Origin: PALSA-612 sp963742925
GTDB taxonomy: Bacteria; Actinomycetota; Thermoleophilia; Gaiellales; Gaiellaceae
Assembly: GCA_963742925.1 (NCBI GenBank)
Contig: CAVUNV010000008.1
Span: 354,844 to 418,843 of the forward strand
Direction of reading: 5' to 3'
Length of the DNA stretch: 64,000 nt
Shown here: in pieces, positions 56,200-64,000 of the stretch
Layout of the letters: each line of letters starts with the position of its first letter
How positions within the stretch are numbered: position 1 is the stretch's first letter
The notes under the pieces: model-generated
Database searches by the model: none
Told to the model about the DNA's origin: nothing
The model's input: only the letters and a program-made list of their open reading frames with translations
Position numbers and translations under genes: made by a program

Positions 56200-57438
56200 G
56201 TGATCGACCTCAAGGCAGCGCGCGCCCATCCCGACGTCGTGCGGGCCGCGATCGCACGCAAGGGGGGCGAGGAGCTGTTCGACGAGCTGATGCGGGCCGA
56301 CGAGCAGTGGAGGCAGCTCCAGACCCGGGTCGACGAGCTTCGGGCCCGCACCAAGCTCAAGGGCAAGCCGACGCCGGAGCAGCTCGAAGAGCTGACCCGG
56401 ATCAAGGGCGAGCTGAAGGGCCTCGAGGACGAGCTCGACCGGGCGAAGGCCAGCATGCAGCACTTCTGGGACCGCGTCCCCAACCCGCCTGACGCGTCGG
56501 CCCCCGACGGCCTGGACGAGGAGGACGCCGAGGAGATCCGCCGCTGGGGCGAGCCGGCCGCCTTCGGCTTCGAGCCGCGCGACCATCTCGACATCGGGAC
56601 GCGGCTCGGCTGGTTCGACCAGGACCGCGGGGCGCGCGTGTCGGGCTCGCGGTTCGTCTACCGGATGGGCGACGCGGCGCTTCTCGAGCTGGCGCTCTAC
56701 CGCTTCGCGCTCGACCGGCTCGTCGCGAGAGGCTTCGTGCCCGTCCTGCCGCCCGTGCTCGTGCGCGAGAAGGCCATGTACGGGACGGGCTTCCTGCCGA
56801 CGGACGACGTCAACATCTACTACATCGAGCGCGACGAGCTGTACCTCACCGGCACCTCGGAGGTCGCTCTCGCCGGGCTGCACATGGAGGAGATCCTCGA
56901 CGCGGACGACCTGCCGCTCCGCTACGCCGGCTACTCGACCTGCTTCCGCCGCGAGGCCGGCGCCGCGGGCAAGGACACCCGCGGCATCTTCCGCGTCCAC
57001 CAGTTCGACAAGGTCGAGATGTTCTCGTTCGCGCGGCCCGAAGACGCCCGCGACGAGCACGAGTACCTGCTCTCCATCGAGGAGGAGCTCGTGCAGGAGC
57101 TCGGCATCCCCTATCGCGTCGTCAACGTCGCGGCCGGCGACCTCGGCCCCTCGGCGACGAAGAAGTACGACATCGAGGCGTGGTTCCCCGGCCAGCAGCG
57201 CTACCGCGAGATCACGTCGACCTCGAATACGAGCGACTACCAGGCGCGCCGGCTCGAGGTCCGTTTCCGCACCGGGGAGCGCGGCCCCGACCTCGTGCAC
57301 ACGTTGAACGGGACGGCGATCACGGCCCGTTCCCTCGTCGCGATCATCGAGAACTTCCAGCAGGAAGACGGTTCGATCGCGGTGCCGCCGGTGCTCGAGC
57401 GCTTCGGCGCTCCCACGCGCCTCGGGGCTGCCGGCTGA
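56200..57438 (+). CDS. serS: Seryl-tRNA synthetase
   Basis: The 412-residue class II synthetase charges tRNA-Ser. An N-terminal coiled-coil arm (residues 28-90, charged heptads) is followed by the class II core: YLTGTSEVALAGLHMEE, motif 2 FRREAGAAGKDTRGIFRVHQF (20-residue stretch around the ATP-binding Arg), ITSTSNTSDYQARRL and motif 3 LNGTAITARSLVAIIEN. GTG 56200 opens the canonical VIDLKAARAHPD. The frame is intact. A tRNA-Ser gene lies 1.9 kb downstream. Confidence 0.96.
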   Translation: MIDLKAARAHPDVVRAAIARKGGEELFDELMRADEQWRQLQTRVDELRARTKLKGKPTPEQLEELTRIKGELKGLEDELDRAKASMQHFWDRVPNPPDASAPDGLDEEDAEEIRRWGEPAAFGFEPRDHLDIGTRLGWFDQDRGARVSGSRFVYRMGDAALLELALYRFALDRLVARGFVPVLPPVLVREKAMYGTGFLPTDDVNIYYIERDELYLTGTSEVALAGLHMEEILDADDLPLRYAGYSTCFRREAGAAGKDTRGIFRVHQFDKVEMFSFARPEDARDEHEYLLSIEEELVQELGIPYRVVNVAAGDLGPSATKKYDIEAWFPGQQRYREITSTSNTSDYQARRLEVRFRTGERGPDLVHTLNGTAITARSLVAIIENFQQEDGSIAVPPVLERFGAPTRLGAAG

Positions 57439-59177
57439 AACGCACGCTCCCGCGGCTCGACGCGACCACGGTTCTCGTCGGCGCGGCCGCGCTCGCCGTC
57501 GTCGGGATCACGTACTGGCGGATCTGGTTCGGCGTCGACCTCACCGACGAGTCGTTCTACGTCGTCCTCCCCTACCGCTTCGCGCTCGGCGCCCGGCCGT
57601 TCGTCGACGAGACGACCGTCGCGCAGCAGGCCGGCCTTCTCGTCTCGCCGTTCGTCCGGCTCTACCACGCCCTCTTCGGTGTGGACGGGATCGTGCTCTT
57701 CGTCCGGCACCTGCACTTCGTGTTCTCGCTGCTGGTCGGCGGCGCGGTCTTCGTGTCGATGCGCGGCGTCCTGCGAAGCGGCGCGGCGGCGCTTCTGCTG
57801 GCGATCTGCACCGTCGCCTTCGTCCCCTTCGACGTCCACAGCCTGAGCTACAACACGCTCGGCAGCGGTCTGTTCACGGCAGGCTGCCTGCTCGGCTACC
57901 TGTCGCTCCAGCCCGGGTCGAGCCGCGTCTGGCTGCTGGTGGCCGGTGTCTGCCACGGGCTCGCGGTGTTCGCGTACCCGTCGCTCCTCGTCGCCGTCGT
58001 GGTGTGCTTCGCACTCCGGCTCGTCCTCGCGCCCCGGCGCTGGCGCACGGAGATCGTCTGGTTCGGATTGCCGGCGTTCGCGGTGGCAGCGGCGGCGATG
58101 GGGACCGTCGTCTCCGCCGCCGGACTGCACCGGGTGGTCGACGGCTACCACCGCTCGTCCGATTACCTCGGCCACTCCGGCAGCGCCGGGAAGCTCGTCG
58201 ACGTACTTCACCACCAGTGGACGACGCTGCACTTCTGGTACGTGCTGTTCCCGGTTCTCGTCCTGCTCGGGATCGTCTGGCGGACACGCCGCCGGCTGGC
58301 ACCGCTCCTGCTCGTGCCGCTTCCCCTGCTCGTCCTGCCGGGATCGCTCTACCACTCGTTCGACTCGCCGCCGTACACGGCGACGCTCGAGTACGTCGCG
58401 CACTACGGGGCGCTGGCGCTGCCGCTGCTCGTGCTCGTGTGGCCGCGGCCGGAGGCGCGCAGGCTGTTCGCCGCCGTGTGGGTGCCGGCATTCGTCGCCG
58501 GGCTCACGACCGCGTACTCGAGCACGAACGGCGGCGTCAACTTCGGCGTCGGCTTCTTCCCGGCGGTCTTCGTGACAACGGCCTTCCTGCTCTGGTCGAT
58601 CGAGGACTCGCGCGCGACACGCGCGCAGCCGCGGCCCGTCGTCTGGCCCGCCGTGCTGGTGCCGGTGCTGCTCGTCGTCTTCGGCGGCCAGGTGTACCGG
58701 GACGGGCCGTTCTCGGACCTGACCGCAGCGGTCAGCGACGGCCCCTACGCCGGCATCAGGACGAGCCTGAACAAGAAGCTCTTCCTGGAGCAGTTCGAGC
58801 GCGACCTGGCGCGCATCTCGCCGCGTTGCACGATCGTCTTCTTCAAGGACTTCCCGGCCGGCTACCTGCTGACGAAGGCGAAGCCGGACACGAACAGCGC
58901 CTGGATCGCCACCCTCACCGGCACGAAGAAGACGCGGGCCTACCAGCGGACCTTCATCCGCTACTGGAGCAAGCAGGGACTGCCGGACATCGCCGTGATG
59001 GTCGAGCGCATCCCGTTCGACACACGCCGATCGGGGCGGATCGAGCACTACCGGCCGGACACGCCGCTGGCGCGACTCGTGCGCCCGCCCACCTACCGGC
59101 TGATCTCGTCGCACTACAACTACGTGATGTACCAACGGAGCGACTCGACCTGTGACGTCCGGCCACCCGGGCACTAG
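57435..59177 (+). CDS. Polytopic membrane protein, GT39-like, apparent CTG start
   Basis: About 580 residues with ten or more hydrophobic helices. An early acidic loop (WFGVDLTDESFYVVLPYRFALG) sits after helix 1, as in GT-C/PMT-type transferases. A soluble C-terminal segment (about 440-575, TIVFFKDFPAGYLLTKAKP) follows. The frame has no ATG, GTG or TTG until deep inside the helices. CTG 57435 overlaps the serS stop (CTGA) and gives a complete first helix, so translational coupling from serS is likely. It resembles the membrane protein at 53095 in design. Confidence 0.62.
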   Translation: MKRTLPRLDATTVLVGAAALAVVGITYWRIWFGVDLTDESFYVVLPYRFALGARPFVDETTVAQQAGLLVSPFVRLYHALFGVDGIVLFVRHLHFVFSLLVGGAVFVSMRGVLRSGAAALLLAICTVAFVPFDVHSLSYNTLGSGLFTAGCLLGYLSLQPGSSRVWLLVAGVCHGLAVFAYPSLLVAVVVCFALRLVLAPRRWRTEIVWFGLPAFAVAAAAMGTVVSAAGLHRVVDGYHRSSDYLGHSGSAGKLVDVLHHQWTTLHFWYVLFPVLVLLGIVWRTRRRLAPLLLVPLPLLVLPGSLYHSFDSPPYTATLEYVAHYGALALPLLVLVWPRPEARRLFAAVWVPAFVAGLTTAYSSTNGGVNFGVGFFPAVFVTTAFLLWSIEDSRATRAQPRPVVWPAVLVPVLLVVFGGQVYRDGPFSDLTAAVSDGPYAGIRTSLNKKLFLEQFERDLARISPRCTIVFFKDFPAGYLLTKAKPDTNSAWIATLTGTKKTRAYQRTFIRYWSKQGLPDIAVMVERIPFDTRRSGRIEHYRPDTPLARLVRPPTYRLISSHYNYVMYQRSDSTCDVRPPGH

Positions 59178-59290
59178 CAGTGGAAGTACGTCCACGTCCG
59201 GCGGATGCTCCTCTTCCTCGAAGCAACACGCGATCTGGGCACGAAGTGGGTCGTGTTCGAGCCGAACAACGCACCGCTCTCGCCGGAGCG
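59178..59290 (+). pseudogene. Phage tail-sheath protein remnant (C-terminal fragment)
   Basis: The forward frame from 59178 reads QWKYVHVRRMLLFLEATRDL then GTKWVVFEPNNAPLSPER. This closely matches the conserved C-terminal signature of contractile-tail sheath proteins as I know it (VRRL-FLEES-x-GTQWVVFEPN). Only about 40 residues remain. There is no start codon context, and the frame then runs into unrelated sequence before tRNA-Ser. It looks like debris of an integrated phage or contractile-injection locus. Confidence 0.65.
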
Positions 59291-59373
59291 ACACAAGCCC
59301 CTCGGCGAGTGCAACGCCGGGGCGCTCGCCGGCCAGGCACCCCTCTCCGCGTCACACGCTACGCTCGCCCGAC

Positions 59374-59460
59374 GGCGGGGTGCCGGAGCGGTCGAACGGG
59401 GCGGTCTTGAAAACCGTTGTGCCTTCACGGGCACCCTGGGTTCGAATCCCAGCCCCGCCG
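59374..59460 (+). tRNA. tRNA-Ser (anticodon TGA)
   Basis: Acceptor ggcgggg (59374-59380) pairs with ccccgcc (59453-59459). The anticodon loop cttgaaa gives TGA, and a long variable arm (gtgccttcacgggcac) and T-arm (ctgggttcgaatcccag) complete a type II cloverleaf of 87 bases. CCA is not encoded; the printed sequence continues cc-ttt. It marks the border with an integrase-containing segment. Confidence 0.95.
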
Positions 59461-59547
59461 CCTTTCGTAGAGCCAGGAACGGCGTGGTTGAGCGATTCTC
59501 AGCCAGCCGCGACCCGGCCTCAACCTGCCCTTCGATTGCCGCTGTAG

Positions 59548-59599
59548 ACCGCCTGAAACCGCCTGATTCTGGCGCTCACTGGCGCGCAACTGGCGCGCA
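59548..59599. repeat. Short direct repeats beside tRNA-Ser, possible integrase arm sites
   Basis: accgcctga occurs at 59548-59556 and 59558-59566, and actggcgcgca at 59578-59588 and 59589-59599. Paired short repeats about 90-140 bp from a tRNA 3' end are what tyrosine-recombinase arm-type sites look like. This is inference from position only. Confidence 0.35.
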
Positions 59600-59695
59600 C
59601 CCGCGTCTATTTCGTCCGTTGCGAGGACTCTTGTGCGTCCACGCAGGAGCCATCGCCAGGCGACCCTGAGGGGCTGCCGTAGTACGTTCCGAACC

Positions 59696-60421
59696 TTGCT
59701 GCGCGCCTACGTTGACGAGAGCGGTGATCGGGGCACCTCGCCGACGGCCACCGACTTCTTCGTCATGGCAGCCGTCGTCGTTGACGACACCCATCGGCCT
59801 GCCGTCCAAGGCCGCCTCGCCTCGATCAGGCATCACCTCGGCAAGCCGCCGGGCACCGTGCTGCACTTTGCGAGCAACATCAAGGAGCACGGCGCACGCG
59901 TCTATGTCTGCCAAGAACTCGGCAGCCTCGGTGACGTGACGATCACAAACGTCGTTATGTGCAAGCGCCTCTGGACGAGCGCCCCTCTGCTCACAGCAGA
60001 CGTGTCGGCCGTCTACCTCTACGCCCTTCGGTTCATGTTGGAACGGTTGAGTTGGATAGCACGCGACCGTCAGGACAAGCTCATCATCACCCTCGCCCAC
60101 GTAAAGAGCTTCCCCTATCAGCTCCTCAACGCATATCTGACCCGACTGCGGGGGACGCCCACAAGTATCGAATGGGCCTGGATTCAGGACATTCGGATCA
60201 ACCAGCCCATGAAACTGGAACTGCTTCAAGTGGCAGACATCGCCGCGTCATCGGTGCTGCGAGCGTTCCAGCCCGACCGCCACGGCGTGACCGAACAGCG
60301 GTACCTGACCGAGCTGTCGCCTCGCCTCTATCGCCGCCCTCCAGGCGCGATTACGTCATACGGGATGAAGCTCCACCCGGCGTCCGCTTCTTCCCATTTC
60401 CGGTGGGTGTCGCTGCTCTGA
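59696..60421 (+). CDS. DUF3800 domain protein
   Basis: About 241 residues from TTG 59696; a GTG at 59633 would add 21 residues. The N-terminus LLRAYVDESGDRG with FFVMAAVVVDD is the DUF3800 signature, whose acidic residues suggest an RNase-H-like nuclease fold. QDIRINQPMKLELLQVADIAASSVLRAF is the second conserved block. DUF3800 proteins are common on mobile elements and in defence neighbourhoods. The function is unproven. It is the first gene right of tRNA-Ser. Confidence 0.8.
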   Translation: MLRAYVDESGDRGTSPTATDFFVMAAVVVDDTHRPAVQGRLASIRHHLGKPPGTVLHFASNIKEHGARVYVCQELGSLGDVTITNVVMCKRLWTSAPLLTADVSAVYLYALRFMLERLSWIARDRQDKLIITLAHVKSFPYQLLNAYLTRLRGTPTSIEWAWIQDIRINQPMKLELLQVADIAASSVLRAFQPDRHGVTEQRYLTELSPRLYRRPPGAITSYGMKLHPASASSHFRWVSLL

Positions 60422-60520
60422 GATGAGAGACGGAGGGCCGGGACGCCAGAAACCGTTACACGGCTGCCACTGTCACCAGGGCTGACGTTGATCCCGTAGC
60501 CCTCCGGAGAAAGTGTACGG

Positions 60521-61321
60521 CTAGCCGCCGGACGAGCTTGTTTGCCGGTCGAGGTATGCGTCGAGAAGCGCGGCAGCTTCGTCCTCGTTGCCTGGCATTA
60601 GGTGCCCGTACCGGTCGTAGGTGATCGTCACGGACGAGTGCCCCATGTATGTCGAGAGCGCCTTCGCGTTCACCCCGGCGGCGATCATCAGGCTGGCGAA
60701 GGTGTGCCGGGCCTCATGCGGCGTGATCGGGTCAAGCTCCGCCTTCTTCCATGCGCGCAATCCGCGAGCGCGAAGGACGGCTGGGTCAAACGGCGGGTCG
60801 TGCGTTCTCCCGAACACGAGGCCGTCTCTCCGCCCTGTCGCCATTCGATGCTCCAGCAGGTAGTCGCGAAGCACCGCCGGGATCGGCACCTTCCGTAGCC
60901 CTGCACGGCTCTTGGGCGCGATCTCCCCCACCTTCGCATCCCATGCCCGCTCGACCAGCGCCGCCAACAACACCGACGCCGCCAGCCAGACCATCACCAC
61001 GATCAGCGTCCACCGACGGAACGCCCGCCGAAGCTCGCTAGCCCAGCTGGCAGCAGCGTCCACCTCGTCAGCCACACCATGCCGGAGCGCGTCCGCACGC
61101 TCCCTGTCGCTCCTCCCGAGCGCACGCTCTGACACGCGCTCGGCCAACAGCCGCACCTCGTTCAGCCCGCCCACGTCATGCCGTGCGTGGGCGGCTTCCG
61201 AGATACCGGCCAGTGCGTCCAGCGCGGCCTCGTACTGACCCTGTTCGACCAACACCCGCGCCTCATCAAGCTCCCGATCCAGCGCCTGCTTCTCATCACT
61301 CGGGGCAACGGTGCCCACCAC
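60521..61321 (-). CDS. Chimeric protein: membrane-anchored N-domain joined to partial tyrosine recombinase
   Basis: The 266-residue protein has two parts. Residues 1-100 are charged and helical (DRELDEARVLVEQGQYEAAL), followed by one TM helix at 104-123. From about residue 124 it is the C-terminal catalytic half of a phage-type integrase: ERAWDAKVGEIAPKSRAG, then HEARHTFAS (H202, R205), MGHSS (H228) and DRYGHL (Y238 nucleophile). The integrase N-terminal domain and first catalytic Arg are missing, so recombinase activity is unlikely. The frame is uninterrupted across the junction. It lies on the element next to tRNA-Ser, pointing toward it. Confidence 0.75.
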   Translation of the reverse strand: MVGTVAPSDEKQALDRELDEARVLVEQGQYEAALDALAGISEAAHARHDVGGLNEVRLLAERVSERALGRSDRERADALRHGVADEVDAAASWASELRRAFRRWTLIVVMVWLAASVLLAALVERAWDAKVGEIAPKSRAGLRKVPIPAVLRDYLLEHRMATGRRDGLVFGRTHDPPFDPAVLRARGLRAWKKAELDPITPHEARHTFASLMIAAGVNAKALSTYMGHSSVTITYDRYGHLMPGNEDEAAALLDAYLDRQTSSSGG

Positions 61322-61376
61322 AAACTCCCGGCTCGACGCCTAGACCGCAAAGATGCGCCTCTCAAACCGCTTCCGC

Positions 61377-61417
61377 CATCAGGGTGTCCGCTGACCCGGA
61401 CTGCCGCGATCTACCGA
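61377..61417 (+). repeat. 41-bp perfect direct repeat, left copy
   Basis: This is identical to 62593-62633 over 41 bases (begins catcagggtgtccgctgacc, ends cgcgatctaccga). It lies 12 bp from the stop codon of the RCC1-like gene, between that gene and the chimeric integrase. Similarity ends abruptly on both sides. Confidence 0.9.
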
Positions 61418-61428
61418 GCAGCGTCGCT

Positions 61429-62547
61429 TTACAGGCCCTTGACCGTGATCGGGATGGAGCTTCTCTGCTTCGTTCCGTTGCCGAGTTCTCCCGAGCCGTT
61501 GTCGCCCCAGCATTTGACCCTGCCGCCGTGGAGCAGCGCACAGCTATGTGACCGACCGGAGGTGATCGCAAGCACACCATGAAGACCGGTGACCGTGATC
61601 GGCGTGTTGCTCCCTGGGATTTCCCTGAACGCGTTTAGGTCCGCTCCGTTGCCGAGTTGACCCTCGTCGTTGTTGCCCCAGCATCTGACTGTCCTATCGC
61701 GCATTAGCGCGCACTCATGGCCAACGCCCGCACTGATCGCGATCACATTGTCTTGCAAGCCGCTAACCTTGAGGGCCGTCTTGCTCACGTACTCGACCGT
61801 CCCGCCGCGCAGCAGCGCATACGTGTCATACGAGTTGACAACGACTGCGGCCACGTCGCGCAATCCTTGGACCTTGACCGGCGTCGCGCGCTGCTGGGTC
61901 GTGCCGTCGCCCAACTGGCCGAACTCGTTTTCGCCCCAGCACCTCACCGTGCCATCGCGAAGCAGCGCGCACGCATGGTCGCCGTCGGCGTTACCGACGC
62001 TGATCGCGACCACACCGTGTTGCAGCCCGGTGACCGCGACCGGCGTCCAGCTGTCCTTGGTGGTTCCGTTCCCGAGCTGCCCGTGATCGTTGATGCCCCA
62101 GCACTTGACCGCGCCGCCGCGCAGCAGCGCACATGTCTGCAGGCCGGAGTCGCTGATCGCGACCACGTCATGTTGTAGGCCGCTGACCGCGACAGGCGTT
62201 GACTGCCAACACTCGACCGCGCCGCCACTAATTAACGCGCAGGTGTCATTCTCACCACCGCTGATCGCGACCGCGCTACCCGACAGCCCCTTGACCACGA
62301 CCGGCATCGAGCGGTCATCCTTCGTACCGTCGCCGAGCTGACCGAACAAGTTCGATCCCCAACATTCGACCGTCCCGTCACGCATCAGCGCACACGTATG
62401 GTCAGCGCCAGCGCTGATCGCGACTGCGAAATGCGAGTGCGGCACCACCTTCGGCACCGCCCTCGTCGAGCCACAACCGGTCACGGCAGCAACCACACCG
62501 ACCACAAGCAAACCAGCCACAACAACAAAGCAGCCACAACGGCGCAT
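61429..62547 (-). CDS. RCC1-repeat lipoprotein
   Basis: The 372-residue exported lipoprotein has lipobox VVAAVTGC (C25). About seven RCC1/BLIP-II-like blades follow, each containing CALxRDGTVxCWG-N-GQLGDGT and a T-P-V-x-V-x-GL connector. RCC1-type seven-bladed propellers in bacteria usually bind proteins outside the cell. The middle blade (YALLRGGTVEYVSK) has lost the CWG motif. The gene is bracketed by perfect 41-bp direct repeats and sits on the tRNA-Ser-associated segment. Confidence 0.87.
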   Translation of the reverse strand: MRRCGCFVVVAGLLVVGVVAAVTGCGSTRAVPKVVPHSHFAVAISAGADHTCALMRDGTVECWGSNLFGQLGDGTKDDRSMPVVVKGLSGSAVAISGGENDTCALISGGAVECWQSTPVAVSGLQHDVVAISDSGLQTCALLRGGAVKCWGINDHGQLGNGTTKDSWTPVAVTGLQHGVVAISVGNADGDHACALLRDGTVRCWGENEFGQLGDGTTQQRATPVKVQGLRDVAAVVVNSYDTYALLRGGTVEYVSKTALKVSGLQDNVIAISAGVGHECALMRDRTVRCWGNNDEGQLGNGADLNAFREIPGSNTPITVTGLHGVLAITSGRSHSCALLHGGRVKCWGDNGSGELGNGTKQRSSIPITVKGL

Positions 62548-62592
62548 CAGCTACCTCACACGCGAACACTCCCACGCACAACCCGCCCAGCA

Positions 62593-62633
62593 CATCAGGG
62601 TGTCCGCTGACCCGGACTGCCGCGATCTACCGA
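62593..62633 (+). repeat. 41-bp perfect direct repeat, right copy
   Basis: This second copy of the 61377-61417 repeat is in the same orientation, 45 bp upstream of the RCC1-like gene's start codon. The pair encloses 1,175 bp holding just that gene. Confidence 0.9.
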
Positions 62634-62784
62634 CCGCTCGACAGCCTGGTCGGGCGGTGCGCAGCAGCGTCGAGCGAATCGTCGCGGGATGATCCGTTAC
62701 GTGTGAATCCCGCACGCGGGGGTCAGGGTTTCCGCCGATGCCACCGTCGTCCTCCGGGGCAAGGCTTTTGCCTGAAGGAGGCGC

Positions 62785-63988
62785 GTGAGCATCAGGATCG
62801 GCGGTCGTGCTGTGTCCGGCCGGTTGGCAGCGACGGCCTTCCTGCTCTTGCTCGGCGTCGGCGTACTGACGGTCATGGCCACGGCGAGTCCTGCTGCGCC
62901 TCGGGTGAACGGGAACGGGCTGATCGCCTTCCTGCATGCCTCCGCCAAGGGTCGCGAGTTGTACGTCGTGCGGGCGGATGGGACACATGGCCGCAGGCTG
63001 GCGGGCGCGAACGTGCGCATGTTCGTCTGGTCGCACGGCGGGAAGAAGATCGCCTACCTGCGCGGGCGACCAGACTCGACCACGCGGACATCTATGTGAT
63101 CAACGCTGACGGGACTGGGCAGCGACGGGTCCTCCGACACGTCGGCGGGGAGAACTCCGAGGCAGAGGTGATCTCCTGGCTGGCCTGGTCACCCGACGGC
63201 ACCAAGATCGCGTTCATGAGCAACCGAGCAGCATGGTCGGAACAGGACAGCTTCCGCCGTGGGCTGGACTACTTCGACGACGACCTCTACCTGATCAATG
63301 CAGACGGCACCGGCCTGCGGAACCTGACCGCAAACGGCCCCGGCGACATCAGATCTCAGGACTGGTCGGCCGACGGGAGAAGGTTCGTGCTGTTCAGTTG
63401 GGACTCCGACATAAACGTCATCGACGCGGATGGCAGCAACTTTCGCCACGTCTACACCACGACGCCCTACTTCCAAGTGAGAACAGTCGCCTGGTCACCG
63501 GACGGGCGACGGATCCTGTTCACCGAATACCAGGAGGGCCGCACCATCCCGACAAAGGCCGACATGTCGGTCATCAATGTCAACGGCAGCAACCGGCGCG
63601 TGTTGACGCGAAACCTGCACGACTCCCAAGGAACCTTCTCACCCGACGGCAGCAAGATCGCCTTCGTCCGCTACCTGGGGGCCGCGAAGGGCGTGAACCA
63701 GTACGACTCTCGAAGCTCCTCTCAGATCTACCTGATGAACGCGGACGGCACTCACAAACACAAGCTGCCGCACACCGGCCCAATCATCCACCGCGGACCC
63801 GGCGAGGGACGACCCCTCTACTCCTGGTCACCCGACGGGCAGCAGATCGCGTTCACCAGCGCACCCAACCGGCAACCGATCAGCAGGAGATCTACATCAT
63901 CAACACCGACGGCAGCCACAAACAACGACTGACACACAACAACACCCACGACGTCGCACCAGCCTGGCAACCACTCCCCCGCCACTAA
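62785..63988 (+). CDS. Secreted TolB/WD40-like beta-propeller protein, two frameshifts
   Basis: About 400 residues from GTG 62785, preceded by gaaggaggcgc. The signal segment is LAATAFLLLLGVGVLTVMATASPA. PD40-type blades follow: ELYVVRADGTHGRRLAG, DIYVINADGTGQRRVL, WSPDGTKIAFMSN, DLYLINADGTGLRNLT and WSPDGQQIAFTSAP. Shifts near 63073 and 63880 divide the frame. The last part reads EIYIINTDGSHKQRLTHNNT and stops at 63988. It is a paralogue of the protein at 25751 and lies directly right of the 41-bp repeat. Extracellular binding role inferred. Confidence 0.8.
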
Positions 63989-64000
63989 CGGGACGCCAGA

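Noticed and set aside
62703..63932. Start of the right-edge propeller gene at 62703
   Set aside because: That frame begins with unrelated residues before an indel; the GTG at 62785 has an SD and a proper signal peptide, and rejoins the propeller frame after about 63073.

Overview
The window is uniformly GC-rich, uses many GTG and TTG starts, packs its genes tightly, and carries F420-linked enzymes (an NADPH:F420 reductase-like protein and two LLM-family flavin enzymes), secreted Ig-like and beta-propeller proteins and a SHOCT protein. This points to an actinobacterium. A Thermoleophilia/Gaiellales-type soil lineage is my best guess, but that is inference, because no 16S or other marker is present apart from serS. 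About thirty single-base indels, most of them one extra base, break otherwise conserved genes. I treat these as probable sequence or assembly errors and give whole-gene spans across them.

Left part (1-16.5 kb). A histidine kinase tail and a NarL-type regulator face each other. Then come a formylglycine-type arylsulfatase, a ClC channel and a radical-SAM sulfatase-maturase-like enzyme in one direction, followed by a secreted Ig-like protein and a YihY protein. A leftward block holds gadB, a class II glutamine amidotransferase, a DUF6325-like protein and a 19-codon Arg-rich ORF ending at a 36-bp perfect palindrome. A SHOCT protein, a DHA2-type MFS pump and an orphan hypF complete this part.

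Middle part (16.5-29.5 kb). A complete Pot-type (polyamine-like) ABC importer operon is translationally coupled to an ABC exporter carrying a cyclic-nucleotide-binding domain. A leftward operon encodes an NrtR-like Nudix regulator and two quinone-oxidoreductase-like enzymes. A secreted propeller gene is bracketed by a degenerate 50-bp repeat. Small metabolic genes follow: an ACT-like protein, a YbaK-type deacylase and an F420 reductase-like protein.

Core of interest (29.6-43 kb). One co-directional, overlapping run encodes two fold-type-II PLP enzymes, an ATCase-like carbamoyltransferase, a fused [2Fe-2S]/molybdopterin xanthine-dehydrogenase-like protein, an SsnA-like amidohydrolase, an LLM flavin enzyme, a YgeW carbamoyltransferase and carbamate kinase. 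A BMP-type binding protein and its ATPase face it, but no permease is present. This looks like a variant of the ygeW/ssnA/xdhD/yqeA purine-ureide degradation cluster that would recover ATP through carbamoyl phosphate.

Right part (43-64 kb). Cupin and dehydrogenase genes come first, then a MarR/cupin divergon with a readable promoter-operator, tRNA-Ala(CGC), a peptidoglycan-binding membrane protein, an LLM/MBL pair, several polytopic membrane proteins, a lipoprotein cytochrome c, a HAD phosphatase and serS. At tRNA-Ser(TGA) the character changes to an integrated-element-like segment: a phage tail-sheath remnant, a DUF3800 protein, a chimeric membrane-anchored partial tyrosine recombinase, an RCC1-like lipoprotein between perfect 41-bp direct repeats, and a second secreted TolB/WD40-like propeller protein at the window edge.
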